In this document: positions 1-7,026 of the stretch, one piece after another
How the letters are laid out: each line of letters opens with the position of its first letter
How positions within the stretch are numbered: position 1 is the first letter of the stretch
NCBI GenBank assembly: GCA_016839665.1
Contig: JAEOTU010000229.1
Coordinates: forward strand, 1 to 20,237
DNA from: Candidatus Hodarchaeota archaeon
GTDB lineage: Archaea > Asgardarchaeota > Heimdallarchaeia > Hodarchaeales > Hodarchaeaceae
Direction of reading: 5' to 3'
Length of the DNA stretch: 20,237 bases
Notes under the pieces: model-generated
Database searches by the model: none
Told to the model about the DNA's origin: nothing
What the model saw: the letters and a program-made list of their open reading frames with translations, nothing else
Translations under genes and position numbers: made by a program

Positions 1-94
1 ACTGGAGTTGGCCGTCCTCCTTTGGATCACCTACGGAAAAGAGCAGAAGAAGGGTAATTACGCCTATTTACAAGTAAAAAATACCCTGATTTGA
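1..94 (+). other. Possible 3' end of an upstream plus-strand gene
   Basis: This edge stretch is richer in GC than its surroundings. Two frames on the plus strand are open from the window edge: one stops with TAA at 55-57, the other with TGA at 92-94. The longer one gives about 30 residues with a hydrophobic start and a basic end. Either could be the tail of a gene converging on the dehydratase operon. There is too little sequence to choose a frame or name a family. Confidence 0.2.
74..83 (-). terminator. Oligo-T tract after the dehydratase operon
   Basis: Read on the minus strand, a run of six T in a T-rich context lies about 20 bases after the stop of the last operon gene. Archaeal RNA polymerase often stops at such U-tracts without a hairpin. 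The position supports termination, but the run is short. Confidence 0.3.
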
Positions 95-102
95 GAAGAA
101 GG

Positions 103-1371
103 TCAAACTTTCTGGTCAATTAGTTCTATGAGTGCCTCGATTCTGGTCCATGCTTGTTCTTCGCTGAAATTTCGACTGTCACACATATCTCCCTCAACTA
201 TAACTCCAGGTTTTCCCGTTTTCTCGGTTATTTCTCGTCGAGTAATTGGTTGGCCTAAGGAATATCGTTTACAACTCCGCATGGAATGATAGAAGATGCC
301 ATCACATTCGTAATCAGTAGCAAGATCTTTAATTATATCGATTTTGTGCTGAAGAGTCTTATTTAGATAGATATTCGAGTATCGAATAGCAGCATCACGC
401 AGTAAATCGCCAGATTCAACCAATCTGCCACCATACGACCAAGCTTGTGTGTAAGTATCAACTGGAAAGACAATTCCTTTTGTGGAAAGAGAATTAAAGA
501 ATTCATAAAGATTAAACCATATTGGTATGTTATCAAACAATAATCGATATTTTTCTTGGACTGTGATCGCTCCCAAACCCTCATCAACCCTTTGTTGAAC
601 TTCTGAGAGAACCTCTTCATATACAGTGATGGTTTCAAGAGTCCCTCGTTGAGCAACAACTGGCGCCATTAACAGAAACCGGTCAGCACAGTTCAATGGA
701 GTTGGTTTAGTCTTCCCCAGTTCCAAAATTTGAGTCCATAAATCAATGGCTTGGAGAGAATTTCGCATTACTTCAATCATTTTATCCTCATTCATCTTTC
801 TCCCCATTTGGTCTTCTAGAAATTTAATGTAATTCTGTAATTGTAGGATTATGTAATCTAAATAATAATCTGGAATTCTATCACCTGTCAGGGGTGGAGT
901 GTCGAACAAGAAAAGTGGAATGTTAAAGTACCGTGATAAATCCTGATACCATTTTAAGACTGTTCCACAAATATTGTTGCCTGCGATCAACATATCGGGT
1001 TGGGCTAATCCTCCAGTTCCATTAATTTCGTGCATTGGTGTGGGAGGATCAGGAGAAAACACACTACCAAACGATGTTCGAGCATAAGCACAGAGATCAG
1101 CGCCATAACCGTGGCTTTCAGCCACTTGACATAAGCGAGTAGAGTCTTTTGCTGCACCTGCAATTGCTCCATACTGTTCTGGATAAAGTGGGATAATATC
1201 CATAGCAATCAGAAATTCGACTGGTGCTCCAGATGTAACCCATGCGATCTTCTTCCCCTCATCAGATAAATACGGATTCTTACTCTGTAAGTAATACATT
1301 GCTTGAGCATTTTTCACAGTCTGAGTGCTTTCAAGACGACGATATACCCGTTTTTTTTCGTTTGTAGACAT
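103..1371 (-). CDS. 2-Hydroxyacyl-CoA dehydratase / benzoyl-CoA reductase-type subunit (HgdA/FldB/BcrB-like)
   Basis: This is one of two subunits of the D component of the family that dehydrates (R)-2-hydroxyacyl-CoA or reduces aromatic acyl-CoA esters through one-electron chemistry. The protein has 422 residues, the usual size. Three conserved cysteine contexts are visible: C94 in DLCAYAR, C135 in NNIC followed by KW, and C367 in HSMRSCK with YSLGQ after it. These are the expected ligands of a [4Fe-4S] cluster. The EGDMCDSR motif near 393-400 and the following FSEEQ..TRIEAL segment are also typical. I chose the ATG at 1371 because GGAG lies nine bases before it. An upstream in-frame start at 1461 would overlap the preceding gene by 77 bases and has no such site. 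The gene follows its partner subunit after 13 bases. The ATP-dependent activator (HgdC type) that injects the electron is not in the window. Family assignment is firm; the substrate is unknown. Confidence 0.9.
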   Translation of the reverse strand: MSTNEKKRVYRRLESTQTVKNAQAMYYLQSKNPYLSDEGKKIAWVTSGAPVEFLIAMDIIPLYPEQYGAIAGAAKDSTRLCQVAESHGYGADLCAYARTSFGSVFSPDPPTPMHEINGTGGLAQPDMLIAGNNICGTVLKWYQDLSRYFNIPLFLFDTPPLTGDRIPDYYLDYIILQLQNYIKFLEDQMGRKMNEDKMIEVMRNSLQAIDLWTQILELGKTKPTPLNCADRFLLMAPVVAQRGTLETITVYEEVLSEVQQRVDEGLGAITVQEKYRLLFDNIPIWFNLYEFFNSLSTKGIVFPVDTYTQAWSYGGRLVESGDLLRDAAIRYSNIYLNKTLQHKIDIIKDLATDYECDGIFYHSMRSCKRYSLGQPITRREITEKTGKPGVIVEGDMCDSRNFSEEQAWTRIEALIELIDQKV

Positions 1372-1384
1372 AATATATTCTCCT

Positions 1385-2533
1385 TTAAGATAGCATTTCA
1401 ACGAAAGCTGAAAGACGTGTTTGTACCTGTTGTAAATTTGACAATTCAGGAGTGGTTTCAATATTCAAATAGGGAATATCGAGATCTTTCAGTTTATTTT
1501 GGATAGGTACAAATTCGAACGTATCAGGATCACAAAACTTGACCCCTAATAATATGACACCATCAACTTTGTGGTTGTGAATCTGGCTTTCTAGTCCTCT
1601 CAAGCGTTTTTCCATATCATAGGCTGTTGGGTCAGGCGTTCTTTCAAGGTACGCTTGAGCGTAACCTTGCAAGAAACTACTTTGGGGAATTGAAAAGTTG
1701 AAATTTCTCGTACCGAAGGATAAATCATCGGCTACAACCAAGTCAAAATCAGCAACTTGTTCAAACAAACGATAATTGTCAAACATTCCTCCTGTGATAA
1801 GAAGACGGGGAGTCTCTGGGATAGTCAGTTGAGATGAGGCTTCTTCATGATGGTTAATTTTCTTCTCTAGGTATTTGTTCATAATCTCAACTGGAAGGGT
1901 ATCTCCGAGTAGTAACAGTTGTGCTAATTCCTGATACTTCATCTTCCTTTCAGAAACTAAAGTTGCCAACTTCTGAAAATTAATTCGTTTACTATTATAC
2001 TTTTTTATGCTTTCTGAAAGAGTAAACCCTCCAGGATTTTCAGGAAATTTTTCCGAGACAACATGAATTAGAGTTTCAAATTCATTCTGCAAATATTCAA
2101 CAGCAGCGTCTGTAGTAACTAATACAGGGAAAGTGAGATTATACGTCCAATGATCTGGAAATACCTTTCTCCAAATATCTGATACATTCTGAAGCGAATC
2201 ACAAGTGCCTGCAGAAAAAATTATTCCATCAATCGCATTAAAACCCTTTGCAAGACCTAAATCTAGGATTTGTCTTAACCATGAGCAAGCAAAAATTTGA
2301 ATGTACCTTTCTGAAGCTCCTTGAACTGCTGATCCTATCGACAACATCCGAATTGGATATGTATTTAGAGCGTGAAGTAATTCAACTGGCACCCGATTGG
2401 TAAAATAACCTAGTAAAGGTTTTCCCTGTTTTTTTAGGTCATCTAAAGAATCAGTATAGTTTTCTAGATAGTAATTTGGAGGATTGTCAAGGAGGGCTTG
2501 ATCTTGTTGCTTATTCATGTGTTTTCTACCCAT
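1385..2533 (-). CDS. 2-Hydroxyacyl-CoA dehydratase / benzoyl-CoA reductase-type subunit (HgdB/BcrC-like)
   Basis: This is the partner subunit of the gene downstream of it. The 382 residues contain exactly three cysteines, C83 (FACSWLR), C111 (GTCDSLQ) and C334 (KFCDPDTFE). Each sits in a context conserved in the family, and the spacing matches that of the partner. They should bind one [4Fe-4S] cluster. The C-terminal part (LNIET, then TRLSAFVEML) is the usual family ending and resembles BcrC and HgdB. The start codon follows the stop of the dehydrogenase gene directly (TAAATG), so the two are almost certainly translated together. A second ATG five codons later is possible. An alpha-beta pair of this kind forms the active enzyme in known systems. 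Whether it is a dehydratase or a reductase cannot be told from the sequence. Confidence 0.9.
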   Translation of the reverse strand: MGRKHMNKQQDQALLDNPPNYYLENYTDSLDDLKKQGKPLLGYFTNRVPVELLHALNTYPIRMLSIGSAVQGASERYIQIFACSWLRQILDLGLAKGFNAIDGIIFSAGTCDSLQNVSDIWRKVFPDHWTYNLTFPVLVTTDAAVEYLQNEFETLIHVVSEKFPENPGGFTLSESIKKYNSKRINFQKLATLVSERKMKYQELAQLLLLGDTLPVEIMNKYLEKKINHHEEASSQLTIPETPRLLITGGMFDNYRLFEQVADFDLVVADDLSFGTRNFNFSIPQSSFLQGYAQAYLERTPDPTAYDMEKRLRGLESQIHNHKVDGVILLGVKFCDPDTFEFVPIQNKLKDLDIPYLNIETTPELSNLQQVQTRLSAFVEMLS

Positions 2534-3337
2534 TTATTTTACTGATAGACCACCATCTAATGTGAGATACTGACCAGTAATATTAGCAGATGCTTCTGAT
2601 GCAAGGAAACAAACAGCTGCTTTTAAGTCAGTGGGTGTATTGAAACGCTTTGTTGGGATAGTCTCAATGAGAGTCTCTCTCACTGGACTATCTTCATTGG
2701 TGAATATTTTCGCCATTGTATCTCCCTCTATGAATGAAGGAGCAATAGCATTCACACGAATATTCCATTTGCTCCATTCTACGGCAAGCTGACGAGTCAA
2801 CCCTAAAACACCAGCTTTAGAAGCAGTATAACCAATCTGACTACCAACTTCCACTCCTAGAAAAGCTAAGATACTACTGATATTGATTATTGTTCCCCCT
2901 CCTTTGGGAATCATAAGTTCATTTGCCACATCACGAGTAAGGAGGAATAGTCCTGTTAGATTAATATCGATAACTCGGTGCCAAGTTGCAAACGTTTGAT
3001 CGATTGTTGGGGCATTCCAAGTGACTCCTGCATTATTAACTAATATGTCGATCTGATTTACATCATTTTTTAGTTTTTGCACCATTGATTGAACTTCTGA
3101 TTCATCGGAGACATCACATTGGACACCAATAATCTTGGCATTAGTGAACAACTCTGATAATCTTTCCTGTTCTTCTTCTAACGAACCATGTCTCCCACGA
3201 CCACAAAAGATCAATGTATTGACTCCAGCTTCCAGAAGCCCTTCATTTATAACAGTACCTAATCCCTTAGCACCCCCTGATACCAGTGCTACTTTATCAG
3301 TTAATTTGAATAGATCTAAAACATGTATGGAATTCAT
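2534..3337 (-). CDS. Short-chain dehydrogenase/reductase, second paralogue
   Basis: This is a classical SDR oxidoreductase of 267 residues with a Rossmann fold. The glycine motif lies at 20-27 (SGGAKGLG), NNAG at 101-104, the structural Asn at 126, the catalytic Ser at 155, and Tyr170-x3-Lys174 in YTASK. The segment after the second beta strand (CGRGR) is basic, which suggests NADP(H), though this is inference. It overlaps the preceding SDR gene by four bases (ATGA) and has GGAGG about 11 bases before its ATG. It is clearly a paralogue of the neighbour: both share the unusual CGRGRHGSLEE stretch and most of the core. The closest named type is the gluconate 5-dehydrogenase / 3-oxoacyl reductase-like group. 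In this operon it probably oxidises or reduces a hydroxy or oxo group on the acid or CoA ester handled by the dehydratase-type enzyme. Confidence 0.88.
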   Translation of the reverse strand: MNSIHVLDLFKLTDKVALVSGGAKGLGTVINEGLLEAGVNTLIFCGRGRHGSLEEEQERLSELFTNAKIIGVQCDVSDESEVQSMVQKLKNDVNQIDILVNNAGVTWNAPTIDQTFATWHRVIDINLTGLFLLTRDVANELMIPKGGGTIINISSILAFLGVEVGSQIGYTASKAGVLGLTRQLAVEWSKWNIRVNAIAPSFIEGDTMAKIFTNEDSPVRETLIETIPTKRFNTPTDLKAAVCFLASEASANITGQYLTLDGGLSVK

Positions 3338-4116
3338 TTTGAAGTATAACCTCCATCAACTGGTATTATGGTACCAGTGATGTATGAACTCGCTTGGGAA
3401 GCCAGAAAGACGACTGGCCCCTTTAACTCCTCTGGTTTACCAAACCTCCCAAAAGGACTATCTTTCAGAAGTAGTTCGCGATAAGGGCTATCTTCTCCCG
3501 TGAAATGACGGGTCATATATGAGGGAAACCAGCTTGGAGCGATAGCATTCACACGGATTCCAATAGAAGCCCATTCGATTGCTAGCTGCTTAGTTATACC
3601 AATCACACCAGCCTTCGAAGCAGAGTAAGCAGAGAGACCTACTTCCCCTCCTGTTAACCCAGACACGCTCGCAATATTAATTATGGAACCACTACCTCTT
3701 GGAATCATGAATTCTTTAGCCACCTCTCGTGTTACGACAAATAATCCAGTTAGATTCGTTTCAATGACCATATTCCAACGATCCAGTGGCATTTCTTCCG
3801 AATCATGCCCCCAGGAGACACCTGCGTTGTTAACAAGAATATCCACACTGAAATCTTTGTCGCACAAGGTCTGTACGAGTTGTATAACCTCTTCTTCGAC
3901 ACTTACATCACATTTCAAAGCTAAGATTTCTGGACCTATCTCTGATAATCGTGTGGAGGCTTCTTCAAGTGATCCGTGACGACCCCGTCCACAAATTGCT
4001 ACTGAAGCTCCTCCTTCGGCTAGTCCCTCTGCCATGGTATAACCGATGCCAGAAGCTCCTCCTGTTACTACTGCTTTTCTCCCAGACAAATCAAATAGTT
4101 CTTTAACGTTATTCAA
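3334..4116 (-). CDS. Short-chain dehydrogenase/reductase, first gene of the operon
   Basis: This is a classical SDR of 260 residues. TGGASGIG is at 18-25, NNAG at 96-99, Asn121 in ETNLTG, Ser150, and Tyr164-x3-Lys168 in YSASK, so the catalytic tetrad is complete. CGRGR after the second beta strand again suggests NADP(H). The start is TTG at 4116, chosen because GAGG lies ten bases before it and no ATG is available before the Rossmann motif. It heads an operon of four genes with overlaps or gaps of at most 13 bases. Its sequence is very similar to the next gene, so the pair arose by tandem duplication. The PSWFPSYMTRHF stretch near 194-205 differs from the paralogue in the substrate lid, which suggests different substrates or opposite steps. 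The reaction itself is unknown. Confidence 0.88.
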   Translation of the reverse strand: MNNVKELFDLSGRKAVVTGGASGIGYTMAEGLAEGGASVAICGRGRHGSLEEASTRLSEIGPEILALKCDVSVEEEVIQLVQTLCDKDFSVDILVNNAGVSWGHDSEEMPLDRWNMVIETNLTGLFVVTREVAKEFMIPRGSGSIINIASVSGLTGGEVGLSAYSASKAGVIGITKQLAIEWASIGIRVNAIAPSWFPSYMTRHFTGEDSPYRELLLKDSPFGRFGKPEELKGPVVFLASQASSYITGTIIPVDGGYTSK

Positions 4117-4181
4117 ATCTTATTAACCTCAGAATAAACTCGTAACACCGAAAATTGCATGAATTTTGAAGACCACTCATT

Positions 4182-4199
4182 GGATTAAAAGATATTTCC
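4182..4199 (-). promoter_or_regulatory. Possible TATA element of the SDR-dehydratase operon
   Basis: On the minus strand an AT-rich CTTTTAAT element lies about 70 bases before the TTG start. A transcript starting about 26 bases after it would have a leader of roughly 40 bases that includes the GAGG ribosome site. The palindromic TTTATAAA at 4232-4239 is an alternative that would give a longer leader. Confidence 0.3.
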
Positions 4200-4265
4200 A
4201 ATAGATATCGAATTGATGTGTATCACACGAATTTATAAATGGTTACTAACTATAAATTACAGATT

Positions 4266-4508
4266 ATGGAAGTACACAACTCAAATTTGCATAAACATAT
4301 GAATTTTGACAATATTATTCCAGATAAAAAAGAAATCAATATTCAGCGAGATTTCCCACAATTAGCTTACGCAGTTTCATTTTATATGAAAAAGGGTTTT
4401 GTTGTTACATATAATAGCACTATCAAATGGAAAAATCTTCAGTACTGCGACTGGCATCAGGTTTTCTCCCAAAATCATGTAAAACGACATTCCAAGCCTA
4501 GTTCATAG
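4266..4508 (+). CDS. Possible small hypothetical protein, leaderless
   Basis: An open frame of 80 codons lies in the 610-base gap between the SDR operon and the GNAT gene. The protein is basic at its C-terminus, rich in His and Asn, and has no motif I recognise and no convincing membrane segment. The frame could start earlier at 4239, but that ATG overlaps a TTTATAAA box (4232-4239). An archaeal transcript starting about 26 bases downstream would begin almost exactly at the ATG at 4266, so I chose that start. A second TATA-like element lies at 4250-4258. A T7 run follows at 4566-4572. The promoter fit is the main argument for a real gene; the amino-acid sequence gives none. Confidence 0.33.
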   Translation: MEVHNSNLHKHMNFDNIIPDKKEINIQRDFPQLAYAVSFYMKKGFVVTYNSTIKWKNLQYCDWHQVFSQNHVKRHSKPSS

Positions 4509-4565
4509 ATTTGTTCTATCTAATCAAGGGATGAAGTGGAGTCACAGCATTAAATGTAATGTCAA

Positions 4566-4572
4566 TTTTTTT
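4566..4572 (+). terminator. T7 tract after the small open frame
   Basis: A run of seven T lies 58 bases after the stop at 4508, in a stretch with no other gene. It could end the transcript of the small frame or simply insulate the GNAT gene promoter. No stable hairpin precedes it closely. The rest of 4573-4700 is AT-rich and holds nothing else I can assign. Confidence 0.25.
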
Positions 4573-4735
4573 ACCAAACCCCTCATTAGTTCGACTCATC
4601 TTTATCCAATTTACCTTGCATATATATAAAAAATAAAAAGAGAGTCAGCAAGTTTTCCATCAATCTCTAATTTTTCTTAACCTCAGAAGAAAAAGAATAA
4701 CTTTCTTAAATCACAATAATCCAACAGTGAACATC

Positions 4736-5641
4736 ATGGAAATAGTTTATCGGTTTTACGAACCTAATCAAGGGCTAGAGGAAATTCAGGCACACCTTTA
4801 CAATCAAGCAACTGGTGAAAAAGCCACAACAGAGCAAATTCGGACGCGCTATGAAACAGAGAAAACTAATCCTAAATTTGTACGTTATGCATTTACTCAG
4901 AATGGTGAGCCCTTGGCATATATTCAAGCTAGAAAAGAAAAAAAAGGTTTTGCAATCGGGTACCCATGGGCTGTCCCCTCATGTCCCCTGAAAGTTCAAG
5001 AAAAACTCTTTAATGAGATGCTCGACTACATTAAACAAAAAAATCCGGATCAGATTTCTTATTGGCTAAAAGCGACCTGGAAAGATCAAATTTTTTTTTT
5101 CACAAGCCGAGGTTTTGTGCGACAAGTTGAAGGTTTTGGATACGATTTTGACGTAAGTGCTGTTAGTAAACTCGAAATTCCAGATCAACCGTTCACTAGT
5201 CGTATTGCCTCTGATGATGATTTGGATTTGCTTCTTGAAATTGCTAAAGTTGATCCTGATTTGAAAAAGGTATATACTGAAGAGTGGTTTAAGAATTATT
5301 TCAAGGACAAGGTTTTACTTGATGGCCATTGTGTTCTTGTATTTCAAGATAACCTAATAGTTTGTGCAAGTGCACCCCTTAAAGAATGGCCAGATATGAC
5401 CGAGACTGATGATTATATGATCTTACGATTCACAGCTACTCGTCCAGGTTATACCAATGCTTGGAGAACATTGCTAATCGAAGTTGCAAAAGAGTGTGTT
5501 ACAACGGGTTGGACGGAGAAACCCTTGAGAGTGTTTGCTGATAGCAAAACGGAAGTTGCAGTAATACTCGAAGAATTGAATCCAGTAAAAATTCCAACTT
5601 ATGATAAGTATGTTTTGAAAGATGACTCAACAGACAAATAA
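4736..5641 (+). CDS. GNAT-like acetyltransferase, divergent
   Basis: This soluble protein of about 301 residues has the layout of a GNAT N-acyltransferase. An N-terminal half carries strands and helices around residues 40-145 (numbered from a GTG at 4727), including a SRGF stretch like the GNAT C-terminal strand. A second alpha/beta half (about 160-300) looks like a further degenerate GNAT unit. The acetyl-CoA loop R/Q-x-x-G-x-G/A is not visible; CPLKVQEKLF occupies its place, so catalysis is uncertain. I chose the ATG at 4736 rather than the GTG at 4727 because neither has a ribosome site and a TATA-like TTCTTAAAT near 4703-4711 would start the transcript close to 4735. An inverted repeat AAGAAA/TTTCTT (4687-4692, 4702-4707) overlaps this element and could bind a regulator. 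The next gene starts within 20 bases. Confidence 0.6.
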   Translation: MEIVYRFYEPNQGLEEIQAHLYNQATGEKATTEQIRTRYETEKTNPKFVRYAFTQNGEPLAYIQARKEKKGFAIGYPWAVPSCPLKVQEKLFNEMLDYIKQKNPDQISYWLKATWKDQIFFFTSRGFVRQVEGFGYDFDVSAVSKLEIPDQPFTSRIASDDDLDLLLEIAKVDPDLKKVYTEEWFKNYFKDKVLLDGHCVLVFQDNLIVCASAPLKEWPDMTETDDYMILRFTATRPGYTNAWRTLLIEVAKECVTTGWTEKPLRVFADSKTEVAVILEELNPVKIPTYDKYVLKDDSTDK

Positions 5642-5659
5642 GATTCTGAGGTTTTTCAA

Positions 5660-6340
5660 CTGATTGTACTTAAAGCACTAAGTAGGTACGCAATAATATA
5701 TTTCCTACTAGCATTATTTACTGTTTTTTTGATTACAGCGTGGTTGATACAACCTATTGCAAGCGAGGAGGATTATCAGAATCTTTTAACTATTTGTGCG
5801 TTCATTATCCTTTTCTTCTGTGGGTTAATTCTACTGATTTTCGCTTTCAAATTTAATATTCCGTCTCAGGCTAAAAAAGCTTGGCTCGTAATGGCAATAG
5901 CTATTTTTTCGTGGGCTCTTGGAGAATTGACAAACCTATTCTTTGAATTCGTTCTTCAGACTTCTGCCGAGAACCAATTCATACCTGACTTTCTTCGCTT
6001 AGTTGGCTATCCAATCTTCATTCTAGGATTAATAATGCAATGGAGAATCCTAGAAATTCAAGTAAAAAAACTAGAAGCAGTAATAATCCTAGCATTATTT
6101 GGTCTATGTTTAATTCTTGTTTTAGCAATGCTTAATATTCCAATAGTGTTTCTCAACTCAGAGACGATTATAGAATCATTAATCACAGCTATTTATCCAG
6201 CTTTGGATCTTCTTCTCACATTTTTTTCAGTGGTGGTTTTGTGGAAGGTAAAGCGAAGAAAATTAGTTTTTCCTTGGATTATTTTAACCCTATTACTAGC
6301 GAATAATATGATTATTAATTGGCAAGCTCCTGAAATATAA
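5660..6340 (+). CDS. Seven-helix membrane protein, probable CTG start, possibly C-terminally short
   Basis: This hydrophobic protein has about seven membrane helices and no soluble domain. A short basic loop (KVKRRK) sits before the last helix. The third and fourth helices (SWALGELTNLFFE, then LVGYPIFILGL) resemble sensor-type membrane modules common in archaea, where they often precede kinases. The only standard start is TTG at 5729, which cuts the first helix in half. The frame is open upstream to the stop of the GNAT gene, and a GAGG at 5648-5651 lies eight bases before a CTG at 5660. I therefore propose CTG, with ATT at 5663 as an alternative. The protein ends straight after a helix resembling the start of a second half, so helices may be missing. 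It is probably cotranscribed with the GNAT gene. Function is unknown; a sensor role is inference. Confidence 0.6.
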   Translation: MIVLKALSRYAIIYFLLALFTVFLITAWLIQPIASEEDYQNLLTICAFIILFFCGLILLIFAFKFNIPSQAKKAWLVMAIAIFSWALGELTNLFFEFVLQTSAENQFIPDFLRLVGYPIFILGLIMQWRILEIQVKKLEAVIILALFGLCLILVLAMLNIPIVFLNSETIIESLITAIYPALDLLLTFFSVVVLWKVKRRKLVFPWIILTLLLANNMIINWQAPEI

Positions 6341-6371
6341 AACCCCTTTATACTTGCATTATATTTGAGAA

Positions 6372-6812
6372 TTACAGAGGTTTCATTGCCCATATTCTAT
6401 ATGTTTCATAACTAATGAATATTATTCCACATATTGAACAAAACAAAAATAAGAAATCTTCAACATGGATATAGAAGGTTCCCCTATTAAAAATTAGTAA
6501 CAAGTAAAAAAATGTTCCAAGTGTCAGAAACGAAAGATAAAACAACATCCTTGGGATCATACGTGTTCCAATCTTCACATAAAGACCAAATATTCCTGAT
6601 TTCATTGTTTCTTCAACAGTATATTTATCAGTCGGTAATTTTGAGACCAAACCCGCATTGACTAGTTTATTAATGTGATAGGAGACTGTTGATGGTGAGG
6701 AGATTCCTAGGTCACGCTGAATTTCACGAATGCCGCTTTCATCATGTGTGAGGAGAAACCAATAAATTTTCATGGTTTTTGTTTGTAATAATTCTTCTGA
6801 TTGTTCTTCCAA
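6372..6812 (-). CDS. Winged-helix regulator with two membrane helices
   Basis: The protein has 146 residues. An N-terminal winged helix-turn-helix spans about 10-68: the recognition helix is SPSTVSYHINKL (39-50) and the wing is LVSKLPTDKYTV. Two hydrophobic helices follow near 88-108 and 116-136. The layout is that of archaeal ArsR/MarR-like regulators that sit in the membrane and touch DNA from there. No metal-binding cysteine cluster of the ArsR type is present, so the signal is unknown. The start is TTG at 6812, chosen because the downstream ATG (codon 14) would remove part of the first helix of the DNA-binding fold. An AAGGA site lies about ten bases before the TTG. The gene converges on the seven-helix gene with a 31-base gap and stands alone otherwise. 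Confidence 0.82.
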   Translation of the reverse strand: MEEQSEELLQTKTMKIYWFLLTHDESGIREIQRDLGISSPSTVSYHINKLVNAGLVSKLPTDKYTVEETMKSGIFGLYVKIGTRMIPRMLFYLSFLTLGTFFYLLLIFNRGTFYIHVEDFLFLFCSICGIIFISYETYRIWAMKPL

Positions 6813-6853
6813 AGATAATACTTCCTTACCTCTTAGTCTGAGGCGTAAAGAAT

Positions 6854-6863
6854 TAATATTTAT
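6854..6863 (-). promoter_or_regulatory. TATA element of the winged-helix gene
   Basis: On the minus strand ATAAATATTA lies about 45 bases before the TTG start. A transcript starting about 26 bases after its centre would have a 21-base leader that just includes the GAGGT and AAGGA ribosome-site sequences. The fit of promoter, leader and start supports the TTG choice. Confidence 0.4.
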
Positions 6864-6966
6864 CTTACAGATGAGATTTCCTTTTCATTTTTTCTTTACA
6901 TTTTAAATATGTATCATTTTTGACTTATGCAAAACTCTTTGCTTGCATCTTTTTGACTATTAACCT

Positions 6967-6994
6967 GAAGTAAAAGAAAAAAAGGAAGAAAGAA
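6967..6994 (-). terminator. Pyrimidine-rich terminator after the DUF3160 gene
   Basis: Read on the minus strand, a tract made almost only of T and C, with a run of seven T, lies 33 to 60 bases after the stop of the large gene. This is the usual look of an archaeal intrinsic terminator. It also separates that gene from the promoter of the winged-helix gene. Confidence 0.5.
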
Positions 6995-7026
6995 GTTAAA
7001 TTGTTTTCCTTTTCTTTTGAGACCAG

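Noticed and set aside
24..32. GGATCACCT, which resembles the 3' end of 16S rRNA
   Set aside because: Only nine bases match; the conserved rRNA sequence before it is absent, so it is chance.
363..659. Open frames on either strand inside the dehydratase and SDR genes (also 1005-1208, 3135-3380, 3683-3979)
   Set aside because: They lie wholly or mainly within genes with clear family motifs, have no ribosome sites and give protein sequences without sensible composition.
1372..1461. Upstream in-frame ATG that would add 30 residues to the first dehydratase subunit
   Set aside because: It would overlap the preceding gene by 77 bases, the added residues look unlike the family, and a good GGAG site stands before the ATG at 1371.
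4507..4521. Hairpin ATAGA-TTTGT-TCTAT after the small frame as a terminator
   Set aside because: The stem has only five weak pairs and no T-run follows directly; the T7 tract at 4566-4572 is the better candidate.
6193..6393. Minus-strand frame over the end of the seven-helix gene
   Set aside because: It overlaps both flanking genes, has no promoter or ribosome site and mirrors hydrophobic codons of the plus-strand gene.
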